Positions 13,460 through 22,308 of a stretch of 64,000 nucleotides of DNA are shown in pieces. Origin of the DNA: Halomonas campaniensis (GTDB taxonomy: Bacteria > Pseudomonadota > Gammaproteobacteria > Pseudomonadales > Halomonadaceae); assembly GCF_014193375.1 (NCBI RefSeq), contig NZ_JACHZF010000013.1:1-64000 (forward strand). Reading direction: 5' to 3'. How positions within the stretch are numbered: position 1 is the stretch's first letter; each line of letters starts with the position of its first letter. Below the pieces are notes generated by a model, which saw only the letters and a list, made by a program, of their open reading frames with translations, was not told the DNA's origin and searched no databases. Both the position numbers and the translations under genes were made by a program.

Positions 13460-14959
13460 TTATTCGAGGTTGTCCAGGCCGCGCTCGGCCATGGCCACGG
13501 CGCGGAACAGGGCGCGCCCCTTGTTGAGGGTCTCCTGCCACTCCATCTCGGGCACCGAGTCGGCGACGATGCCGGCGCCGGCCTGGACGTGCAGCTGGCC
13601 GTCCTTGATCACCGCGGTGCGGATGGCGATGGCGGTGTCCATGTTGCCGTGCCAGGAGAGATAGCCCACCGCCCCGGAGTAGATGCCGCGCTTGACCGGC
13701 TCGAGCTCGTCGATGATCTCCAGCGCCCGGATCTTCGGCGCCCCGGAGACGGTGCCCGCCGGGAAGGTGGCGCGCAGGGCGTCCATGGCGGTAAGCCCCG
13801 GCGAAAGCCTGCCGGTGACATTGGAGACGATATGCATGACGTGGGAGTAGCGCTCCACCACCATCTCCTCGGTGACCTTCACCGAGCCGGTCTCGCTGAT
13901 ACGGCCGACATCGTTGCGCCCCAGGTCGATCAGCATCAGGTGCTCGGCGCGCTCCTTGGGATCGGCCAGCAGCTCCGCCTCCAGCGCCCGGTCCTCCTCC
14001 TCGCTGCGTCCGCGCTTGCGGGTTCCGGCGATGGGTCGCACCGTCACCTCGCCCTCCTCCAGGCGGGTGAGGATCTCCGGCGAGGAGCCGGCCACCTGGT
14101 GGTCGCCCAGGTCGAGGAAGAACATGTAGGGCGAGGGATTGAGGCTGCGCAGCGCCCGGTAGAGGTCCAGCGGGGCGGCGCGATAGGGAATCGACATGCG
14201 CTGGGAGGGTACGCACTGCATGACGTCGCCGGCCAGCACATACTCCTTGATGGTCTCCACCGCGGCCTTGAAACCCGCCTCGGTGAATCCGGAGGAGAAG
14301 TCGCCCTCCTCCACCGCGGCGCCGCCGGAGCCGGGGCTGATGGTGTTGAGGGTGGCGCTGCGCAGGCGGATCTCCAGCTCCTCCAGGCGCTGCACGGCGC
14401 GGCCGTAGGCCTCGGGCTCGGCGGGGTCGGCGTGGGTCCAGAGCGCGAGGCGCCCGGAGAGGTTGTCAAACACCACCAGCTCGTCGCAGACCATCAGCAG
14501 GATGTCCGGCACGCCCAGCGGGTCGGGCTTGGCCGCGGCCGCCGCGCTGCGCAGGCGCGGCTCGATGTAGCGGATGGTGTCATAGCCGAAGTAGCCCACC
14601 AGGCCGCCGTCGAAACGCGGCTGGTCGTCGAGGCGCGGCACCCTGAAGCGGCCCTGGAACTGCTCGATCCAGGCCAGCGGATCCTCGACCTCCGCCGCCC
14701 CCTGGAGCTCGTCATCCACATAGTGGCGCACGCTGAAGCCTCGCACCTCGATGCGCTCGCGGCTGGGCAGCCCGATGATGGAGTAGCGCCCCCACTTCTC
14801 ACCGCCCTGCACCGACTCCAGCAGGAAGGACCAGGGGCGATTGGCCAGCTTCAGGTAGGTAGAGAGCGGCGTGTCGAGATCGGCCAGCACCTCGCGGGTG
14901 ACCGGGATGCGGTTGTAGCCGGCGTCGGCCAGCTCGCGGAAGCGTTCGGGGGTCATCAT
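13460..14959 (-). CDS. trpE: Anthranilate synthase component I
   Basis: TrpE converts chorismate plus ammonia to anthranilate, the first committed step of tryptophan synthesis. The 499-residue protein has the feedback-binding N-terminal region with [15 protein letters not shown] near residue 47. The chorismate-binding catalytic domain has PIAGTRKRG near 325, [11 protein letters not shown] near 364 and [12 protein letters not shown] near 425. Starts at 14959 and 14956 are both ATG, with GAGGA 8 bases upstream. A short leader ORF with two Trp codons lies 75 bases upstream, so expression is probably attenuated by tryptophan supply. Confidence 0.97.
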   Translation of the reverse strand: MMTPERFRELADAGYNRIPVTREVLADLDTPLSTYLKLANRPWSFLLESVQGGEKWGRYSIIGLPSRERIEVRGFSVRHYVDDELQGAAEVEDPLAWIEQFQGRFRVPRLDDQPRFDGGLVGYFGYDTIRYIEPRLRSAAAAAKPDPLGVPDILLMVCDELVVFDNLSGRLALWTHADPAEPEAYGRAVQRLEELEIRLRSATLNTISPGSGGAAVEEGDFSSGFTEAGFKAAVETIKEYVLAGDVMQCVPSQRMSIPYRAAPLDLYRALRSLNPSPYMFFLDLGDHQVAGSSPEILTRLEEGEVTVRPIAGTRKRGRSEEEDRALEAELLADPKERAEHLMLIDLGRNDVGRISETGSVKVTEEMVVERYSHVMHIVSNVTGRLSPGLTAMDALRATFPAGTVSGAPKIRALEIIDELEPVKRGIYSGAVGYLSWHGNMDTAIAIRTAVIKDGQLHVQAGAGIVADSVPEMEWQETLNKGRALFRAVAMAERGLDNLE

Positions 14960-15034
14960 GCCCGGAGTCCTCGGGGTAACGGGTTGGCAATGGCGGGCGC
15001 GGGCGCGCCGGGGGTCAGGCTCGGCAGGCGAGCG

Positions 15035-15118
15035 TCACCATCGCCAGCCGCCGCGGGCAGGCGAGCGGGGCAGGCATCGGGTGGGGGCCAGGGTGTCCGG
15101 CATCGTGCGGCTGATCAT
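15035..15118 (-). CDS. trpL: Probable trp leader peptide
   Basis: A 27-codon ORF (ATG to TGA) lies between gph and trpE on the trpE strand. Its last four codons are TGG CGA TGG TGA, so the peptide ends Trp-Arg-Trp. GGAAG is placed about 8 bases before the ATG. Two Trp codons at the very end of a short upstream ORF are the hallmark of a tryptophan-sensing leader. The ORF was found by reading the sequence, not by similarity. No standard terminator with a T-run is visible between it and trpE. That stretch is very C-rich and G-poor in part, which might suit Rho-dependent control. Confidence 0.6.
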   Translation of the reverse strand: MISRTMPDTLAPTRCLPRSPARGGWRW

Positions 15119-15165
15119 CGAGTGGCTTCCGCTTCTTATAGCAATAACGTATTGATTGGGCCGCG

Positions 15166-15194
15166 CTTATAGCATGAGCCGAAATCACGTTAAA
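15166..15194 (-). promoter_or_regulatory. Candidate promoter of the trp leader
   Basis: On the minus strand TTTAAC (15194-15189) and TATAAG (15171-15166) are separated by exactly 17 bases. They would start a transcript near 15159, about 40 bases before the leader ATG. The -35 box overlaps the gph stop codon. A second TATAAG at 15140-15135 is too close to the leader ATG to be its promoter. Confidence 0.4.
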
Positions 15195-15999
15195 CGAGTT
15201 CCGCCAGCGATTCAACCACGCCGTCCGGCGCGCAGGCGCGCACCGGCTCGCCGTGGTTATAGCCGTAGGGGACCGCCAGGGTGCGAAAGCCGGCGGCCTT
15301 GCCTGCGGCGATGTCGTGGCGGGAGTCGCCCACCATCAGGCAGGCCTCCGGGGCCACGCCGAAGTGCTGCGCCACGTGGCGCAGTGGCGCCGCATGGGGC
15401 TTCTTCTCGGGCAGGCTGTCGCCGCCCAGGCAGAGCGCGAAGTGCGCCTCCAGCCCGAATCCCTCAAGAATGGGCGCGATAAAGGCGTGGGGCTTGTTGG
15501 TCACCAGCGCCAGCGGCAGCCCCCGGCGGCGCAGGCCCTCCAGGCAGTCGCGCACGCCGGGGTAGAGCCGGGTATGGGCGCCGGGATCGCGGCCGTAGTG
15601 CGTCAGGAACGCAGCGTGCGCCCACTCCAACAGGGCAGTGTCGGCAGCTTGCGAGGCGCCATCGGGTGAGGCGCCGGGGACAGCCCGAAGAGGGGGTCCT
15701 ATGCCAGGGATGGCATCGGTAGCGCCCAGGGAGGGGTTCACAGCGCCCCCTCGCAGGGCTGTCGCCGGATCAGCCTCGCCGGCACCGGCGCCAGCATCAT
15801 CGGCAAACCTCAGCGCGCGCTCCATCAACACCAGCGAGCCGTTGCCGACCCAGTCGCGCACTCGGGCCTCCCCGGCGGCGGGCAGGCCGAGGTCGGCCAG
15901 CGCCGCGTCCACCGCCAGCGCCAGGTCGGGCACCGAGTCGATCAGGGTGCCGTCCAGGTCGAAGGCGACCAGGCGAATGTCGTTCAGGATGGGGTGCAT
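15190..15999 (-). CDS. gph: Phosphoglycolate phosphatase with in-frame repeat insertion
   Basis: This is a HAD-superfamily hydrolase that removes phosphate from 2-phosphoglycolate. The catalytic [10 protein letters not shown] is at residues 13-22, VTNKPH near 176 and [16 protein letters not shown] near 224. The family is usually about 220-230 residues; this one has 269. The excess is a Gly/Ala/Pro-rich stretch at about residues 70-115 in the cap domain. It is encoded by a 106-bp element that recurs at 39763-39869. GAGGAG precedes the ATG. The gene overlaps the GIY-YIG gene by 16 bp and follows rpe, the usual order before trpE in Pseudomonas-like bacteria. Whether the insertion leaves full activity is unknown. 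Confidence 0.93.
   Translation of the reverse strand: MHPILNDIRLVAFDLDGTLIDSVPDLALAVDAALADLGLPAAGEARVRDWVGNGSLVLMERALRFADDAGAGAGEADPATALRGGAVNPSLGATDAIPGIGPPLRAVPGASPDGASQAADTALLEWAHAAFLTHYGRDPGAHTRLYPGVRDCLEGLRRRGLPLALVTNKPHAFIAPILEGFGLEAHFALCLGGDSLPEKKPHAAPLRHVAQHFGVAPEACLMVGDSRHDIAAGKAAGFRTLAVPYGYNHGEPVRACAPDGVVESLAELV
15669..15774 (-). repeat. Palindromic interspersed element, copy inside gph
   Basis: Read on the minus strand, this segment aligns over its whole length with 39763-39869. Shared blocks include TCCGGCGACAG, GGGGGCGCT, GCCATCCCTGG, ACCCCCTCT and CTGTCCCCGGCGCCT. The ends form an imperfect 23-bp inverted repeat with 19 of 23 positions paired. The arm changes GACAGCC/GGCTGTC here versus GACAGG/CCTGTC in the other copy are compensatory, which points to a conserved hairpin. 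It is open in the gph frame and encodes about residues 76-111. Confidence 0.85.
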
Positions 16000-16307
16000 C
16001 GGCTCTCCTCGTGGTGTCCCGGTGCCGTGGCCCTGGCATCGAGCCAGGCCCGCTTGCCGGCGGCCGATAGCCGCTTGATCTCGGCCTCCCGCCGCAGCGC
16101 GTCGCCGTGGCTGCCCACCGGCTCGCGGTGGCGCAGGGTCAGGGGACCCTTGCCACGCAGCGCCTTGGCGCCGCGACCGGCGGCGTGCTCGGCCAGGCGC
16201 CGCTCCACGTCGGTGGTGATGCCGGTGTAGAGCGCCCCGCCCGCCGTCTCAAGCAGGTAGAGGTGCCAGACCGGCGCCTCGTGCGGCGTTGCCTGCTCGG
16301 CATTCAC
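15984..16307 (-). CDS. GIY-YIG domain protein (UPF0213/YhbQ-like)
   Basis: The 107-residue protein is essentially one GIY-YIG nuclease domain. [23 protein letters not shown] at about residues 16-38 holds the first motif (as LYT-GIT), followed by [11 protein letters not shown] and an Arg-Glu-rich helix REAEIKRL. Members of this small family bind or cut DNA in some cases, but their cellular role is unsettled. The start is a GTG at 16307, within a few bases of the rpe stop codon. The end overlaps the gph start, so the three genes form one operon. Confidence 0.85.
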   Translation of the reverse strand: MNAEQATPHEAPVWHLYLLETAGGALYTGITTDVERRLAEHAAGRGAKALRGKGPLTLRHREPVGSHGDALRREAEIKRLSAAGKRAWLDARATAPGHHEESRCTPS

Positions 16308-16311
16308 GGCC

Positions 16312-17013
16312 TCAGCGCACGCCGGCCAGCTGCTCGCGGAAGGCCTGCATCACGCCGTCGTAGCGGTGCGGATCCGAGTCGCTGCGCGCCTTGAACACCG
16401 CCGAGCCCGCCACGAAGGTATCGGCGCCGGCCCGGGCGATCTCGGCGATGTTCTCCACCTTGACCCCGCCATCGATCTCCAGGCGGATGTCGCGGCCGGA
16501 GGCATCGATGCGGCGGCGCGCCTCGCGCAGCTTGTCCAAGGTGCCGGGGATGAAGGACTGGCCGCCGAAACCGGGGTTGACGCTCATCAGCAGCACCATG
16601 TCCACCTTGTCCATCACGTAGTCGAGATACGACAGCGGCGTGGCCGGGTTGAACACCAGGCCGGCCCGGCAGCCGCCAGCACGGATCAGCTGCAGGGAGC
16701 GGTCGATGTGGTCCGAGGCCTCGGGGTGGAAGGTGATGATGCTGGCCCCGGCGTCGATGAAGTCGCCGATCAGCCGATCCACGGGGCGCACCATCAGGTG
16801 CACGTCGATGGGCGCGGTGACACCGTGCTTGCGCAGCGCCTCGCAGACCATGGGGCCGATGGTCAGGTTGGGCACGTAGTGGTTGTCCATCACGTCGAAG
16901 TGGACGATGTCGGCCCCGGAGGCCAGCACGTCGTCCACCTCCTCGCCCAGGCGCGCGAAGTCGGCAGAAAGGATCGAGGGAGCGATCAGGAAGTCGCGGG
17001 TCGCATCGGTCAT
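16312..17013 (-). CDS. rpe: Ribulose-phosphate 3-epimerase
   Basis: This TIM-barrel enzyme interconverts ribulose 5-phosphate and xylulose 5-phosphate in the pentose phosphate pathway. The 233-residue product has [16 protein letters not shown] at residues 11-26, [17 protein letters not shown] near 40, VHLMV near 74, [10 protein letters not shown] near 145 and EIDGGV near 180. The ATG at 17013 is chosen; a GTG at 17037 would add 8 residues. Neither has a strong ribosome binding site. It heads the rpe, GIY-YIG, gph operon and is divergent from the sulfate-transport operon. Confidence 0.96.
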   Translation of the reverse strand: MTDATRDFLIAPSILSADFARLGEEVDDVLASGADIVHFDVMDNHYVPNLTIGPMVCEALRKHGVTAPIDVHLMVRPVDRLIGDFIDAGASIITFHPEASDHIDRSLQLIRAGGCRAGLVFNPATPLSYLDYVMDKVDMVLLMSVNPGFGGQSFIPGTLDKLREARRRIDASGRDIRLEIDGGVKVENIAEIARAGADTFVAGSAVFKARSDSDPHRYDGVMQAFREQLAGVR

Positions 17014-17103
17014 GGGAGGGTCCAGGCGGTCGTTCACGAAGAGTGCGCATTCTAGCAGAGGCGCCCGGAGCCGGCAGCGCGAGGGGACGCCATGCCGCCG
17101 CAG

Positions 17104-17151
17104 AGAAATAGATCAAAATAGAATAAAAAATATCATTGTAATTACTATTGG
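17104..17151. promoter_or_regulatory. AT-rich divergent promoter region of rpe and the sulfate operon
   Basis: This stretch is strikingly AT-rich in otherwise GC-rich DNA, with runs such as AATAAAAAATATC. It lies between the divergent starts at 17013 and 17198. It is the natural place for RNA polymerase and for CysB, the usual activator of sulfate uptake genes. No exact CysB site is claimed. Confidence 0.5.
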
Positions 17152-17197
17152 TCGAACTTACCCTTCCGACAATGCCAACGAATGTCGGAGTGACTCC

Positions 17198-18208
17198 ATG
17201 ATCCTGCGCCCCCGTTTACCGCACGCCCTGCTCGCCATCGCCTTGGGAGCCGGCCTGGCCGGTCCCACCGCGGCGGCCGAGCGCGAGCTGCTCAACTCCT
17301 CCTATGACATCGCCCGCGAGCTGTTCGCCGCCGTCAACCCCGCGTTCATCGCCCACTGGCAGGAGACCCAGGGCGAGGAGGTGGCGGTCAGCCAGTCACA
17401 CGGCGGCTCTTCCGCCCAGGCCCGCGCCATCCTCCAGGGGCTGCGTGCCGACGTGGTGACCTACAACCAGGTCACCGACGTGCAGGTCCTCGCCGACGGC
17501 GGCCTGGTCGACGCGGCATGGCAGGAGGCGCTGCCCAACAACGCCTCCCCCTACTACTCCACCACCGCCTTCCTGGTGCGCAAGGACAACCCCAAGGGGA
17601 TCGAGAGCTGGGATGACCTGGTCCGCGAGGACGTCGGTATCGTCTTCCCCAACCCCAAGACCTCCGGCAACGGCCGCTACACCTACCTGGCCGCCTGGGG
17701 CTTCGCCGATGCAGAGTTCGAGGGAGATGAAGAGAATATTCAGGACTTCATGCGCACCTTTCTGGGCAACGTGACGGTATTCGACACCGGCGGCCGCGGC
17801 GCCACCACCAGCTTCATCGAGCGCGGCCTGGGCGACGTGCTGATCAGCTTCGAGTCCGAGGTCAACAACATCCGCGGCGAGTACGGCAGCGATGACTACG
17901 AGGTGATCGTGCCGCCGGTGAGCATCCTGGCCGAGTTCCCGGTCGCGGTGGTCGCCCCCAACGCCGAGCGCAACGGCAACCTTGACCTGGCCCAGGCCTA
18001 CGTGGAGTACCTCTACGGCGAGGAGGCCCAGCGCCAGCTCGCCGGCTTCAACTACCGCGTGCACCACGAGGCGGTGGTCGAGGAGTTCGCCGACGCCTTC
18101 CCCGAGACCGAACTGCTGCGCGTCGAGGAAGTGTTCGGCGGCTGGGACGCGGCCATGGAGGACCACTTCGCCAACGGCGCCCTGCTCGACCAGCTGCAGC
18201 GCCGCTGA
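17198..18208 (+). CDS. Sulfate ABC transporter substrate-binding protein
   Basis: The 336-residue protein has a signal peptide cut near TAAA at residue 28. Its fold is that of Sbp/CysP-type sulfate or thiosulfate binders: LLNSSYDIARELF near residue 33, SHGGSSAQARAI near 67, ADVVTYNQVTDV near 84 and NPKTSGNGRYTYLAAW near 150. It captures sulfate in the periplasm for the permeases encoded immediately downstream. GGAG lies 9 bases before the ATG. Sulfate versus thiosulfate preference cannot be settled from sequence, so neither sbp nor cysP is assigned. Confidence 0.94.
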   Translation: MILRPRLPHALLAIALGAGLAGPTAAAERELLNSSYDIARELFAAVNPAFIAHWQETQGEEVAVSQSHGGSSAQARAILQGLRADVVTYNQVTDVQVLADGGLVDAAWQEALPNNASPYYSTTAFLVRKDNPKGIESWDDLVREDVGIVFPNPKTSGNGRYTYLAAWGFADAEFEGDEENIQDFMRTFLGNVTVFDTGGRGATTSFIERGLGDVLISFESEVNNIRGEYGSDDYEVIVPPVSILAEFPVAVVAPNAERNGNLDLAQAYVEYLYGEEAQRQLAGFNYRVHHEAVVEEFADAFPETELLRVEEVFGGWDAAMEDHFANGALLDQLQRR

Positions 18209-18240
18209 CCCCACGGAACCCTCGGAGACGAGCCACGCCC

Positions 18241-19104
18241 ATGAGCACCCGCGCCCTTCCCTTCGCGTTCGGCCGCACCCCCAGGCGGGTGCTGCCGGGG
18301 TTCGGCCTGTCGCTGGGCGTGAGCCTGCTGTTCATCTCGCTGGTGCTGCTGCTGCCGATGACCGGCCTGTTCGGCCAGCTGGCGGGGCTCAGCCTGGCGG
18401 AGTACTGGGCGATCATCAGCGATGGCCGGGTGGTGGCCAGCTACACGGTCACCATCGGCGCCGCCGCGCTGGCGGCGCTGATCAACGCCGCCTTCGGCCT
18501 GCTGCTGGCCTGGGTGCTGGTGCGCTACGACTTTCCCGGCAAGCGCCTGCTCGACGCCCTGATGGACCTGCCCTTCGCCCTGCCCACGGCGGTGGCCGGC
18601 ATCACCCTGGCCACCCTCTACTCGAGCAACGGCTGGATGGGACGCCTGCTCGAGCCGCTGGGGCTGCAGGTCGCCTACACCTGGGTGGGCATCGCGCTGG
18701 CCATGGCCTTCACCAGCATCCCCTTCGTGGTGCGCACGGTGCAGCCGGTGCTCGAGGACCTGCCCCAGGAGGTGGACGAGGCCGCGCTGACCCTGGGCGC
18801 CACCGATGGCACCGCCTTTCGCCGGGTGATCCTGCCGCACCTGTGGCCGGCGCTGGTCACCGGCACCGGCCTGGCCTTCGTGCGCTCCCTGGGCGAGTTC
18901 GGGGCGATCATCTTCATCGCCGGCAACATGCCCTACGAGACCGAGATCACCGCCCTGATGATCTTCGTGCGCCTCCAGGAGTATGACTACGCCGGCGCCT
19001 CGGCCATCGCCTCGGTGGTGCTGTTCGTGTCGCTGGCGCTGCTGCTGGCGATCAACATCTGGCAGGGGCGCTTCGCCCGGCGCCTGCATGGAGGACGCGG
19101 CTGA
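18241..19104 (+). CDS. cysT: Sulfate ABC transporter permease CysT (CysU)
   Basis: The 287-residue inner-membrane protein has about six membrane segments. The permease EAA motif near residues 177-205 (LEDLPQEVDEAALTLGA followed by RRVILPHLWPAL) docks on the ATPase CysA. It forms the sulfate channel with CysW. It begins 32 bp after the binding-protein gene, and its stop codon shares a base with the cysW start, so translation is coupled. Confidence 0.95.
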   Translation: MSTRALPFAFGRTPRRVLPGFGLSLGVSLLFISLVLLLPMTGLFGQLAGLSLAEYWAIISDGRVVASYTVTIGAAALAALINAAFGLLLAWVLVRYDFPGKRLLDALMDLPFALPTAVAGITLATLYSSNGWMGRLLEPLGLQVAYTWVGIALAMAFTSIPFVVRTVQPVLEDLPQEVDEAALTLGATDGTAFRRVILPHLWPALVTGTGLAFVRSLGEFGAIIFIAGNMPYETEITALMIFVRLQEYDYAGASAIASVVLFVSLALLLAINIWQGRFARRLHGGRG

Positions 19105-19931
19105 TGCAACGAATCGGTGATGCCCCGGCGGTGCGCCGGGCCCTGATCCTCGCCGCCGTGGCACTCGCGGCGCTGTTCCTGCTGCTGCCGCTGGTGGCGA
19201 TCTTCGCCCAGGCCTTCGCCCAGGGCGTCGGCGTCTTCTGGAGCAACGTCAGTGACCACTACACCCTGCGCGCCATCGGCCTGACGCTGTTCATCACCGT
19301 GCTGACCATTCCGGTCTGCCTGGTGTTCGGGGTGGCCCTGGCCTGGCTGGTGACCCGCTTCAGCTTTCCGGGGAGGCGCCTGCTGCAGACCCTGATCGAC
19401 ATCCCCTTCGCAGTGTCACCGGTGGTGGCGGGCCTGATCTACCTGCTGCTCTACGGGCGCAACGGCTGGCTGGGCGGCTGGCTCGACGGTCACGACGTGC
19501 AGCTGATGTTCGCCTGGCCGGGCATCCTGATGGTGACCATCTTCGTCACCTGCCCCTTCGTCGCCCGGGAGCTGATCCCGCTGATGCAGGCCCAGGGCTC
19601 CCGCGAGGAGGAAGCCGCCGTGACCCTGGGCGCGCCGGGCTGGACCCTCTTCCGCCGGGTCACCCTGCCCAACATCCGCTGGGCGCTGCTCTACGGGGTG
19701 ATCCTCACCAACGCCCGGGCGGTCGGCGAGTTCGGCGCCGTCTCGGTGGTCTCCGGGGCCATCCGCGGCCAGACCAACACCCTGCCGCTGCACCTGGAGC
19801 AGCTCTACCAGGACTACAACACGGTCGGCGCCTTCGCCAGCGCCTCGCTGCTCGCCCTGATTGCCCTGCTCACCCTGGCCGCCAAGGCCGGACTGGAATG
19901 GCGCGCCGCGCGCCAGGAGGCCCTCGCATGA
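19104..19931 (+). CDS. cysW: Sulfate ABC transporter permease CysW
   Basis: The second sulfate permease, 275 residues, has six membrane helices and the EAA loop [15 protein letters not shown] near residue 165. It pairs with CysT. It overlaps cysT by one base at its start and cysA by four bases (ATGA) at its end, a tight operon arrangement. Confidence 0.95.
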   Translation: MQRIGDAPAVRRALILAAVALAALFLLLPLVAIFAQAFAQGVGVFWSNVSDHYTLRAIGLTLFITVLTIPVCLVFGVALAWLVTRFSFPGRRLLQTLIDIPFAVSPVVAGLIYLLLYGRNGWLGGWLDGHDVQLMFAWPGILMVTIFVTCPFVARELIPLMQAQGSREEEAAVTLGAPGWTLFRRVTLPNIRWALLYGVILTNARAVGEFGAVSVVSGAIRGQTNTLPLHLEQLYQDYNTVGAFASASLLALIALLTLAAKAGLEWRAARQEALA

Positions 19932-21037
19932 GCATTCGCCTGCACAATATCGGCAAGCACTTCGGCTCGGGCCGCCAGCGCACCCGGGCGCTGGAGCCGA
20001 TCAACCTCGACATCCAGGAGGGCGAGCTGGTCGGCCTGCTCGGGCCTTCCGGCTCGGGCAAGACCACCCTGCTGCGGATCATCGCGGGGCTGGAGAACCC
20101 CGACCGGGACGGCGGCGCCCGCATCCTGTTCGGCGACCGCGACGTCACCGACGTGCACGTGCGCGACCGGCGAATCGGCTTCGTCTTCCAGCACTATGCG
20201 CTGTTCCGCCACATGACGGTGTTCGACAACGTTGCCTTCGGCCTCACCGTGATGCCGCGCCGGAACCGCCCCACCAGCGGCGAGATCCGCGCCCGGGTCC
20301 ACCGCCTGCTGGAGATGGTACAGCTGGAGTCGCTGGCCGGCCGCTATCCGGCGCAGCTCTCCGGTGGCCAGCAGCAGCGCGTGTCGCTGGCGCGCGCCCT
20401 GGCGCTGCGCCCCGACGTGCTGCTGCTCGACGAGCCCTTCGGGGCACTCGACGCCAAGGTGCGCCAGGACCTGCGCCGCTGGCTGCGCCACCTCCACGAC
20501 GAACTGGGCTTCACCAGCCTCTTCGTGACCCACGACCAGGAGGAGGCCCTGGAGCTCTCCGATCGCGTGGCGGTGATGAGCAACGGCCGCATCGAGCAGA
20601 TCGACACGCCGGACGACCTCTATCGCGCCCCGGGCAACCGCTTCGTCTTCGAGTTCCTGGGCGACGTGAACCATCTGGAGGGCGAGGTGCGCGGCGGCAT
20701 CCTTACCTGCGGCGACGCGCGCCTCTCGGTGGAGCTGCCGGACGGCCCGGAGGAGCTGCTGCTGCGTCCCCACGAGGTGAGGCTGGTCGAGGCCCCGAGC
20801 CCGGAGGCCCGGCTGCCGGCCACGGTCACCGCCATCTCCCCGGTGGGGGCCGAGGTCCGCGTGGAACTCGCCGCCGACTGGATGGCCGCCCCCTGGCTCG
20901 CCACGGTGCGCCATGCCGACTACGAGCGCCTCGACCTGCGTCGCGGGCAGCGGCTCTACGTCGAACCGCGGCGCTGGCACCGCTTCCCCGAGGGCCGCGA
21001 GACCCGGCGGGACGCGCCCCGGGCCAGCCTGGCCTGA
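19928..21037 (+). CDS. cysA: Sulfate ABC transporter ATP-binding protein
   Basis: The 369-residue ATPase drives sulfate import. It has Walker A GPSGSGKT near residue 38, the signature LSGGQQQR near 141, Walker [15 protein letters not shown] near 157 and the H-loop [11 protein letters not shown] near 200. A C-terminal TOBE-like regulatory region follows (about residues 240-355). The ATG at 19928 overlaps the cysW stop; a start 30 bases earlier is inside cysW and unlikely. It is the last gene of the sulfate operon. The next gene is convergent. Confidence 0.95.
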   Translation: MSIRLHNIGKHFGSGRQRTRALEPINLDIQEGELVGLLGPSGSGKTTLLRIIAGLENPDRDGGARILFGDRDVTDVHVRDRRIGFVFQHYALFRHMTVFDNVAFGLTVMPRRNRPTSGEIRARVHRLLEMVQLESLAGRYPAQLSGGQQQRVSLARALALRPDVLLLDEPFGALDAKVRQDLRRWLRHLHDELGFTSLFVTHDQEEALELSDRVAVMSNGRIEQIDTPDDLYRAPGNRFVFEFLGDVNHLEGEVRGGILTCGDARLSVELPDGPEELLLRPHEVRLVEAPSPEARLPATVTAISPVGAEVRVELAADWMAAPWLATVRHADYERLDLRRGQRLYVEPRRWHRFPEGRETRRDAPRASLA

Positions 21038-21055
21038 GGCCGATGACGCGGGAGG

Positions 21056-21481
21056 CTAGCGGTCCCAGGTCATCAGGGTCTCACTCTCGCCGGTGAGCGG
21101 CTCCACGCGCTCCTCCACGGGCTGGAATCCCAGGCGCCGATAGAAGGAGACGGCGCGGACGTTGCGCGAGTAGACACACAGGCTGAGGTGCGTCCGGGCC
21201 GCCATGGCGTGGGCGAGCAGGCGGGAGCCATGGCCGTAGCTCTGTACGTCGGGATCGATGAACAGCGCCTCGAGGTGGTCGTCATTCAGGGCGGCGAAGC
21301 CGATCACCCGCCCCTCCACCTCCAGCACGTGGACCTCGGCACGGGGCAGGTGGTCGCGAGCCATGGCCTCGTACCGGGACTCCCAGAACGCGGCGGGAAT
21401 GAAGTCGTGGGCCAGGCGCGAGGCGCGCAGCCAGATATCGGCGAGGGTCGGGATGTCCTCGGGCGTGGCGGGACGTATCAT
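21056..21481 (-). CDS. GNAT family N-acetyltransferase
   Basis: The 141-residue single-domain acetyltransferase has IRPATPEDIPTLADIW at the start, ALFIDPDVQSYGHGSRLL near 76 (acetyl-CoA binding loop, Q/R-x-x-G-x-G/A variant) and NVRAVSFYRRLGFQPV near 109. The substrate is unknown; small GNATs may act on amino acids, antibiotics or proteins. The ATG at 21481 is preferred over one at 21490 because GGA lies at suitable distance, but the evidence is slight. It converges on cysA and is divergent from the lipoprotein gene. Confidence 0.85.
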   Translation of the reverse strand: MIRPATPEDIPTLADIWLRASRLAHDFIPAAFWESRYEAMARDHLPRAEVHVLEVEGRVIGFAALNDDHLEALFIDPDVQSYGHGSRLLAHAMAARTHLSLCVYSRNVRAVSFYRRLGFQPVEERVEPLTGESETLMTWDR

Positions 21482-21636
21482 GTCAGGCATCCATCGGGAT
21501 TTGCCGATAGTGTAACCTCACGGCACGTGCCGTTGCCCCCCCGGATTTCCGGCGCCTGGTCGGAGGCGATATACTCCCTGCCAGGTTCCACCCCCGGCCG
21601 CCTGCCGGCACCCAGCCCCTCGGGAGACTCACCACC

Positions 21637-22227
21637 ATGCCGCGTCGCCTCTTCCTCCGCCTCCTGGCCACCCTGCTGGCCGGCAGCTGGCTGGCCGGTT
21701 GCGCCAGCCCCCACTACCTGCAGCTCAACCCCCAGCGCAGCGCCGACGTCCCGGTGACGGGCAGTGGACAGGCGATCACCGTGATCGCCGTGGACGGGCG
21801 CGACAGCGAGGTGATCGGCACCCGCACGGGCAGTGCCATGTCGACGGCCACCATCACCGTCAATGCCCATGAGCTCGTACCGCGGCTGCAGCGCGAGGCC
21901 GAGCGCGCGGTCCGCGACATGGGCTTTCGCCCCACCACCGAGCGTGCCGAGGGTCGCCCCAGCCTGACCCTGACCCTCGACCATCTGGGCTACGAGCGTG
22001 GCCAGAGCCGCCCGGTGGTCGACGAGGCGCGCCTCGAGGCGGTGTTCATCGCCGAGGCGCGCAACGGCGGCAACACCTATACCGGCACCTATACCTCGCG
22101 CCGCACCCAGACCTACGCCGTGCGCCCCGATCGCGACACCAACACCCGCATGGTCAACGACCTGCTCTCCGACGGCCTGGACCGCGCCTTCCGGGACCCG
22201 GAACTGGGCCGCCTGCTGGCCCGCTGA
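21637..22227 (+). CDS. YajG family lipoprotein
   Basis: The 196-residue protein has a lipoprotein signal with lipobox LAGC (Cys at residue 21). The mature part matches YajG-type periplasmic lipoproteins: YLQLNPQ after the Cys, VIAVDGRDSEVIGTRTG near 47-63 and a NTRMVNDLLSDGLDRAF tail. It is presumably tethered to a membrane by lipidation. The family function is not established. A -10-like TATACT lies at 21570-21575. A perfect 12-bp hairpin follows the stop. Confidence 0.85.
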   Translation: MPRRLFLRLLATLLAGSWLAGCASPHYLQLNPQRSADVPVTGSGQAITVIAVDGRDSEVIGTRTGSAMSTATITVNAHELVPRLQREAERAVRDMGFRPTTERAEGRPSLTLTLDHLGYERGQSRPVVDEARLEAVFIAEARNGGNTYTGTYTSRRTQTYAVRPDRDTNTRMVNDLLSDGLDRAFRDPELGRLLAR

Positions 22228-22251
22228 GCCGGCACCGCCGCCATCACGCAA

Positions 22252-22277
22252 CGAGGGCGCCCCATGGGGCGCCCTCG
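22252..22277. terminator. Bidirectional terminator hairpin
   Basis: A perfect 12-bp inverted repeat CGAGGGCGCCCC with a 2-base centre lies between the convergent yajG-like and tpm genes. Confidence 0.65.
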
Positions 22278-22308
22278 CCGTGTCCTGGCCGACCGGCCTC
22301 ACCGCCGG

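Noticed and set aside
15135..15140. A second TATAAG as the trp leader promoter
   Set aside because: It would start transcription about 10 bases before the leader ATG, leaving no room for the ribosome binding site.
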